A DNA stretch of 14,319 bases. Source: Baffinella frigidus. Taxonomy: Eukaryota > Cryptophyceae > Cryptomonadales > Baffinellaceae. The translations under genes were made by a program, and so were the position numbers. Positions 10,430-14,319 of the stretch are shown piece after piece (positions within the stretch are counted from its first letter, which is position 1; each line of letters starts with the position of its first letter). The notes beneath the pieces were generated by a model. That model saw nothing but the letters and a program-made list of their open reading frames with translations. It did not search any database and had not been told where the DNA came from. The stretch is taken from NCBI GenBank assembly GCA_026770585.1, contig MU647523.1, positions 76,366 through 90,684 of the forward strand, written 5' to 3'.

Positions 10430-10451
10430 TACACCGGTGCATGACCTCTCT

Positions 10452-10504
10452 CGGCGCCCCTGCTCAGACACAGCCTCGGTGGCTGTGTCTGAGCAGGGGC
10501 GCCG
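10452..10504. repeat. Perfect hairpin, 24-nt arms
   Basis: CGGCGCCCCTGCTCAGACAC(AGCC) at 10452-10475, loop TCGGT, exact complement at 10481-10504. A half-copy (GACCTCTCTC..GCGCAGACACAGCTTCGGTGG) lies at about 10950-10992 and lacks the second arm. Confidence 0.88.
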
Positions 10505-10999
10505 GATGAACTCCTCTCTGCCCAGCGCCGAAGTCGTTCGAGGGTGCATGGGTGCGTACGTGGTGGCCGTGCTGGTAGTAAGAAGGGCTGGAGGGGGGGG
10601 TATTCAAAAGTCATTTTTCAAGGGAAAACGGTGTTCGAAAGTCAATTTTAAGATTAAAACGGCTGCAAGAACGCATTAACGGCTCCAAGAACGCACATGG
10701 AATACCCTACCCAAGAGCCTGGCGTGGTAGTAAGAAGATATCCCTACTGTACATGGGCGTCTGCCCCCCCGTCCCACATAAAATGACTTCTGGGATTAAA
10801 GTGTACTTTTGATCCCAGTCCCGAGGCGGGCCCGCAACAGCTCTCTCTGAGAATTTTGTCCACGACACTCACGCCAAACGCTGTCCAAGACACTCACGCC
10901 AAACGCTGCCAGGTTTGACCTTGAACTCGTTCACAACGTGTAGAGTGCGCATGACCTCTCTCTAGGTCCTGCGCAGACACAGCTTCGGTGGGGTTGCAT
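10505..10999. other. No gene recognised
   Basis: No frame here shows a recognisable family. It holds a short direct repeat of GGTAGTAAGAAG (about 10575, 10726; also 11112 as GGTAGTAATAAAG), a duplicated CACTCACGCCAAACGCTG unit (about 10865 and 10889) and the hairpin half-copy near 10950. Probably intronic or intergenic sequence of the same repeat-rich type. Confidence 0.5.
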
Positions 11000-11104
11000 T
11001 ATCCCTTAAGTGACCAGTAGGCGCATACACCCTACGGTAGGGCCCTAGGACCTGCTTAGGACCTCTTGGCCGTCAAATTTGGCGGCATGGGCACTTAAGG
11101 GATA
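11000..11104. mobile_element. Stowaway-like MITE, family B, copy 2
   Basis: 105 bp with the same TATCCCTTAAGTG ends and a more diverged interior (CGTCAAATTTGGCGG in place of CCCCCAAATTTGGAGG, keeping the pairing). Same orientation as copies 1 and 3. Confidence 0.87.
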
Positions 11105-11360
11105 TGGCAGCCGTGTTGGTAGTAATAAAGTTCTATCTCTCAAAAGCAGAATTTTCCGTTGAGGTCGCGCTATGCGATCACTAAACGGTACCCGAACTGC
11201 ATAGAGAGGTTGATAATTTATTGTCAAACAACCAGCGTCAGCGCCGCACATGCTACGCATTGTGCCACTTACTGTGGAGGGTTCCAGATTTACGTATCTG
11301 TCTTTCTGGCTTTCTCCAGAAACCCCCTTCTCATGTACCTACTGTCCCCAATGCCTATTC

Positions 11361-11420
11361 ATCCCGAGGCGGGCCCATCCATCCCGAGGCGGGCCCATCC
11401 ATCCTGAGGCGGGCCTATCC
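11361..11420 (+). repeat. 20-bp tandem repeat x3
   Basis: ATCCCGAGGCGGGCCCATCC three times with two changes in the third. Single related motifs (GAGGCGGGCCC) occur at 1191 and 10822. Confidence 0.9.
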
Positions 11421-11536
11421 GTCAAACCAAAAAAAACAGTACATATTACACCTCAATTCGGATTGACTCAAAACCTTCCCCGGGGATCCGGGGGAGATAG
11501 GCACCACTCGGTGGACTACGAAGGTCTCGACTACGC

Positions 11537-11642
11537 TATCCCTTAAGTGCCCAGTAGGCTCATACGCCCCCTACCGTAGGGCCCTAGGACCTGCCTAGGA
11601 CCTCAGGCCCCCAAATTTGGAGGCCTGGTCACTTAAGGGATA
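11537..11642. mobile_element. Stowaway-like MITE, family B, copy 3
   Basis: 106 bp. The right half is identical to copy 1 over the last ~45 bp, and the left half differs by a few bases. Flanked by TA on both sides. Confidence 0.88.
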
Positions 11643-11714
11643 GATTCAGCGTATAATATGACCAAAATTGCAACAGATAAGGCCTTAAAGTTAACAGCGT
11701 GTTAACTGTACAAG

Positions 11715-11824
11715 GGTACCTCACTCATAAGAAACCGCCCCCCCCCAGGACCCTACAGTAGGCCTATGCCTAGTGCCCTACGGCGGTCCTAGGGGGTGGG
11801 CTGTTTCTTGCGAGCGAGGTACCT
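11715..11824. repeat. Inverted repeat, GGTACCTC ends
   Basis: GGTACCTCACTCATAAGAAAC at 11715 and the complement of GTTTCTTGCGAGCGAGGTAC ending at 11823, continuing inwards through C-rich/G-rich runs and AGGACCCTAC/GGCGGTCCT. A fold-back element of ~110 bp, non-coding. Confidence 0.75.
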
Positions 11825-11846
11825 CTGTACTCATCTGTCTTGCTGA

Positions 11847-11887
11847 CTTTCATCCAAAGTCAAAGACAGTTTGACTTTGGATGAAAG
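11847..11887. repeat. Perfect hairpin, 18-nt arms
   Basis: CTTTCATCCAAAGTCAAA, loop GACAG, TTTGACTTTGGATGAAAG. Confidence 0.88.
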
Positions 11888-11917
11888 GCCCGTAGTCCAC
11901 CGTGTGGTCGGTGGTTT

Positions 11918-12061
11918 TTAAGTGGATGTCTCGTCTTAAGTAGATGTCTCGTCTAAAGTGGATGTCTCGTCTTAAGTTGATACCTCGTCTTAAGTTGATG
12001 CCTCGGCTTAAGTGGATACCTCGTCTTAAGTGAATGCCTCGTCTTAAGTGGATGCCTCGTC
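11918..12061 (+). repeat. 18-bp tandem repeat x8
   Basis: TTAAGTGGATGCCTCGTC consensus, eight contiguous units with no length change and point differences only (GTCTCGTC, ACCTCGTC, TAAAGTGG). In one frame each unit contains TAA, so it is not coding in that frame. Confidence 0.92.
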
Positions 12062-12109
12062 GACGAGGTTCTTCGAGGAGGCTCCCAGCTTCTTCATATC
12101 CTAGGGATA

Positions 12110-12273
12110 TGGCTTAGGGTTTAGGTTGTAGGTTTGAGGGTTTAGGGTTTAGGGGTTAGGGCACACGGTGAGATATCACACCGGTCGGCCTCAGAATCCC
12201 CGGGTCACGGGTTTAGGGTTGAGGGTTGAGGGTGTAGGGTGTAGGGCTTAAGTTTTAGGGTTGAGGGTTGAGG

Positions 12274-12307
<34 letters not shown>

Positions 12308-12430
12308 GGTGTAGGGTGTAGGGTGTAGGGTGTAGGATGCAGGGTGTAGGGTGTAGGGTGTAGGGTGTAGGGTGTAGGGTGCATGTTTTAGGGTGTAGGG
12401 TGTAGGGCGTAGGGGTTAGGGCACACGTTA
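12110..12430. repeat. Telomere-variant tract, G-rich on + strand
   Basis: Heptamers change in blocks: TTTAGGG, then TTGAGGG (five or more in a row near 12262-12308), then TGTAGGG (about ten near 12309-12410). A 31-bp non-telomeric segment (TTAGGGCACACGGTGAGATA...) recurs at about 12156-12186 and 12415-12445, bracketing most of the tract. Confidence 0.9.
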
Positions 12431-12980
12431 AGATTTCACAGCGGACCTCTTTCGGCTCTCTCTCTCTCTCTGCCCCACACCCTTAACACTTCAACGTAAA
12501 CCCCACACCCCAAGCCCTACAACCTAAACCCTGAACATTTTAGGGTTTAACTTTAATCTGTTTTCACGTGAGAAGCGCACCTCCCTCAGAGAACCGAACA
12601 GGTTCCAGATTGGCCAAATCGGCACACGGGTCCTTTAGGTCCGTTACGTTCCTCGAGCTCCCAACATAGGCGGACACTGGAACTGGTTCTGCAGAGAAGC
12701 CATGCTTCCTTTCGGATCACATCAGTACTGGTCTTTGGACTGCCCGTGTCAGCAAAAATCTCTCTCTCTGAGATGCGCACCACGCCAGGCTGATCGAAAC
12801 ATCCACTTTTGACATCTTTCGAGGGAAACCCCTGGAATTCTTAAGTCGACGACGACAGATCTGTCGTGGATAAGGCGTCGGTTTCCCTCGAGCCCTCTGG
12901 CGTGGCACCTCCTAGGAGAAAGAGAGCCGAAGAGGAGTGTAAAGTCACTCCGGTCTTCCTACATGGGGTAGTATCCCCAG
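12431..12980. other. No complete gene recognised
   Basis: Holds a (TC)n tract at 12455-12472, a short CCCTAAA-type stretch at 12480-12545, one decayed FSREKRTSLRE segment and the left halves of the inverted pair described separately. Perfect 14-bp palindrome GACAGATCTGTC near 12854. I see no exon with both borders here. Confidence 0.5.
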
Positions 12981-13433
12981 ACGAAGAGGTTCCGCGATGA
13001 CCCGCCCATCCTTCTAACGCTCTCTTTCTAACGCTCCCTTTCTAACGCTCCCTTTCTAACGCTCCCTTTCTAACGCTCCCTTTCTAACGCTCCCTTTCTA
13101 ACGCTCCATTTCTAACGCTCCCTAAACCCTAAAACCCTGAACTCTGAAACCTAAACCCTCAACCCTGAACACTAAACCCTGAACCCTGATGATATGTTTG
13201 CACGCGAGAAGCGTACCTCGGCAGGATGATGGAGGGAAACCGACGCCTTATCCGCGCCAGATCTACCTCGCTGGAGCTCCAGCGGTAAACCCTCAACCCC
13301 GAACCTTGAACTGAATCTTGAACTGAACTATTAATAAAAAAACTAAAGCCTATTCCTTTTTAAAAATTTATCTGTTTGCACGCTGGAAGCGTACCGGATT
13401 TCCCTTGAAAGATGTCAAAAGTGGATGTTTCGA
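12797..13433. repeat. Widely spaced inverted repeat pair
   Basis: GAAACATCCACTTTTGACAT(CTTTC) at 12797-12833 is the reverse complement of 13396-13433, and GATAAGGCGTCGGTTTCCCT at about 12870-12890 is the reverse complement of 13234-13254. At 13408-13456 the GATGTCAAAAGTGGATGTTT unit is also tandemly duplicated. The order suggests an inverted duplication later broken up. Confidence 0.75.
13011..13122 (+). repeat. 14-bp tandem repeat x8
   Basis: TTTCTAACGCTCCC, eight contiguous units, the first and seventh slightly changed, running straight into CCCTAAACCCT repeat. The length is twice the telomere heptamer, but the sequence is unrelated. Confidence 0.92.
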
Positions 13434-13552
13434 AAGATGTCAAAAGTGGATGTTTCGTGTGCCCTGGCGTGGTACCTCGCTGGGGCGAGGACTGAAGAGG
13501 TTGCGCGATGACCTGGTGTAAGGCCCATCGTGCTGGACGCCCACTGGCCCAT

Positions 13553-13698
13553 CGTGCCACACAGTGGACTACGGACCTTCCATCAAAAGTCAACTTACCC
13601 TGTGGGCAGTTAACTTTAGGGATTTCCCAATGCAAAGTCGGTCACGTTACCGCTAAATCTAGGGGTCCCGAAACCCTCGAAGCCCACCGTGTGGCACG
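13553..13698. repeat. Inverted repeat family with GTGCCACACAGTGGACTACG ends
   Basis: The left end 13553-13578 pairs with the right end near 13672-13698. A relative sits at 4104-4246 (CCACACGGTGGACCACGGGCC ... GGATCCGTAGTCCGCCGAGTGG type ends) and half-ends at about 11508-11525 and 11888-11908. Looks like a short non-coding fold-back element. Confidence 0.65.
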
Positions 13699-13751
13699 TC
13701 CACTGGCCCATCGTGCGAGAATTGAGCCCTCGAACGTTGTCCCCCGAAGTT

Positions 13752-13943
13752 GCAGCCCCCCTCCGGTGAGTACGTTCCGGGCCGCAAGAAGACTCAAGAA
13801 ACAAAGAAGGTGGGGCACGGTGGGGGTCAACACAGAAGCGTTCTACAACAACGTGCAGTGTGTGAGAGAACTTCAGATCCTTGTAGTAACACAACCCCCG
13901 TAGGTGGTCTTGGAATGTGGTCATGCTGGTCTTGCAATCAATA
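13752..13943 (+). pseudogene. Earlier copy of the PPSGEYVPGRKKT segment
   Basis: After GTTGCAG at 13755-13757 the frame reads PPSGEYVPGRKKTQETKKVG then HGGGQHRSV... to a stop near 13943. The first 13 residues match the copy ending at 14062. There the sequence stops (CCA TAA), whereas here it continues. The overlapping GGTGAGTACGT is also a good donor consensus, so this may be an intron start rather than coding. Both readings are possible. Confidence 0.3.
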
Positions 13944-13956
13944 AATTCTCTCTCAG

Positions 13957-14062
13957 AAGCGGTCGCGAGAGGCGTGTTTCACTGGAGCGAGGATTGAAGA
14001 GGTTGCGCGTTGACCAGCCCCCCTCCGGTGAGTACGTCCCGGGCCGCAAGAAGACTCCATAA
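13957..14062 (+). CDS. Candidate basic C-terminal exon, option 2, unidentified
   Basis: After TCTCTCTCAG (acceptor to 13956) one base and then 34 codons read SGRERRVSLERGLKRLR then VDQPPSGEYVPGRKKTP and TAA at 14060-14062. The tail is rich in Lys and Arg. I do not recognise a family. Decayed relatives of its parts occur upstream (12557-12597, 13192-13225, 13372-13395, 13463-13515, 13752-13800), the same behaviour as the LIG1 exons. It requires a phase-2 upstream exon, which exon 11 is not, so it is either the end of a different + strand gene or needs an unseen exon in between. Repeated presence in the same frame supports coding origin. Confidence 0.35.
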
Positions 14063-14202
14063 AAAAAGAAGTTTAATGGGGTAACGGCCTGAAAATGGGG
14101 TAGTTAGGCCTACGGCATTGCCTAGGACCTCCTACCGTAGGCCGAGACTTTTTGGTCCCTAGGATCCCTGAGAGCTTTCATACCTCACCAGGTCTGGGAC
14201 GC

Positions 14203-14319
14203 CTAGCTCTAAGTCTGTTCGGGCTCAATGTCTAAGTCTAAGTCTCAATGTCTAACTCTTCTCGATGTCTAACTCCAAGTCTATTCGGGCTCAATGTCTC
14301 AGTCTATTCCCTCACCAGC
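14203..14319 (+). repeat. Degenerate tandem repeat at window end
   Basis: AAGTCTRTTCGGGCTCAATG plus TCTAA/TCTCA modules repeat four to five times with variable spacing to the end of the window. The first module resembles the start of the TAGCTCTGTCTCAGTCTATT dispersed repeat. Confidence 0.7.

Larger units (their letters stand above)
12557..13515 (+). repeat. Decayed copies of the REKRTSL/GLKRLRDD segments
   Basis: Segments in the frame of the 13957-14062 exon: FSREKRTSLRE at about 12557, FAREKRTSAG at about 13192, FARWKRTG at about 13372, TSLGRGLKRLRDDLV at about 13463 and TKRFRDDPPI at about 12981. None forms a complete exon with both splice borders. They are interpreted as partial duplications of one exon, as seen for LIG1 exons 2, 4 and 6-11. 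Confidence 0.45.

Noticed and set aside
11159-11546. Overlapping + strand frames across the 20-bp tandem repeat (HPEAGPSIP-like)
   Set aside because: Three frames are open because of base composition and the 20-bp unit; no conserved motif and no splice-compatible borders were found.
11918-12061. CRISPR-like array
   Set aside because: Units are contiguous 18-mers without spacers, in a eukaryotic sequence.
13360-13944. Open frames on both strands around 13508-13944
   Set aside because: They overlap on opposite strands and cover an inverted repeat. Only the GEYVPGRKKT frame recurs, and that is listed separately with low confidence.

Overview
This window is eukaryotic nuclear DNA. It holds the 3' half of one intron-rich protein-coding gene on the + strand, buried in repeats. 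Translating short segments and joining them at AG|GT boundaries recovers, in the correct order, the catalytic and OB-fold parts of replicative ATP-dependent DNA ligase (DNA ligase 1, LIG1). Eleven coding exons between 336 and 9350 total 772 nt, or 257 complete codons. All ten internal splice phases match with no frame break. Ligase motifs IIIa (AIDLLALNG), IV (CEGLMVK), V (HEWLK/VKKDY, across an intron) and VI (RFPRFIR, across an intron) appear in order. Motif I, with its catalytic lysine, and motif III would lie upstream of base 1. The final coding exon is not settled; two downstream candidates are listed.

The introns are very unusual. They contain (i) long tracts of degenerate plant-type telomere heptamer (CCCTAAA, with CCCTGAA, CCCCAAA and CCCGAAA variants), mostly C-rich on the coding strand but flipping to TTTAGGG/TGTAGGG/TTGAGGG near 5640-5760 and 12110-12425. 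They also contain (ii) serial partial copies of almost every neighbouring exon or its exon/intron border: exon 2 three times, exon 4 about six, exon 6 four, exon 7 six, exon 8 three, exon 9 two, exon 11 about six, and the exon 10 donor border about 17 times as a minisatellite. Finally they contain (iii) palindromic or MITE-like elements, including a Stowaway-like ~104 bp family (three copies), a ~200 bp family (two copies) and a nearly perfect 68-nt-arm palindrome inserted inside a spare exon 6 copy.

Layout: 1-335, TA and TATG microsatellites at the window edge. 336-3362, exons 1-5 with the first telomere-like introns. 3363-5354, the exon 6 and exon 7 duplication zone. 5355-7643, further exon 7, 8 and 9 copies separated by telomere-like repeats. 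7644-9350, the exon-10-derived minisatellite and exon 11 cassettes. 9351-14319, a region of inverted repeats, MITEs, short tandem arrays and several decayed copies of a basic C-terminal-like exon ending in a stop at 14062.

Organism: the telomere type, spliceosomal introns and GC-rich coding codons suggest a green-lineage or other alga/protist with TTTAGGG telomeres and a repeat-bloated genome. A prasinophyte-like green alga is my guess, which the sequence does not prove. The long open frames in other registers are by-products of microsatellites and telomere-like repeats (low-complexity Tyr/Val/Cys/Met or Gly/Phe/Trp/Leu strings) and I do not call them genes.
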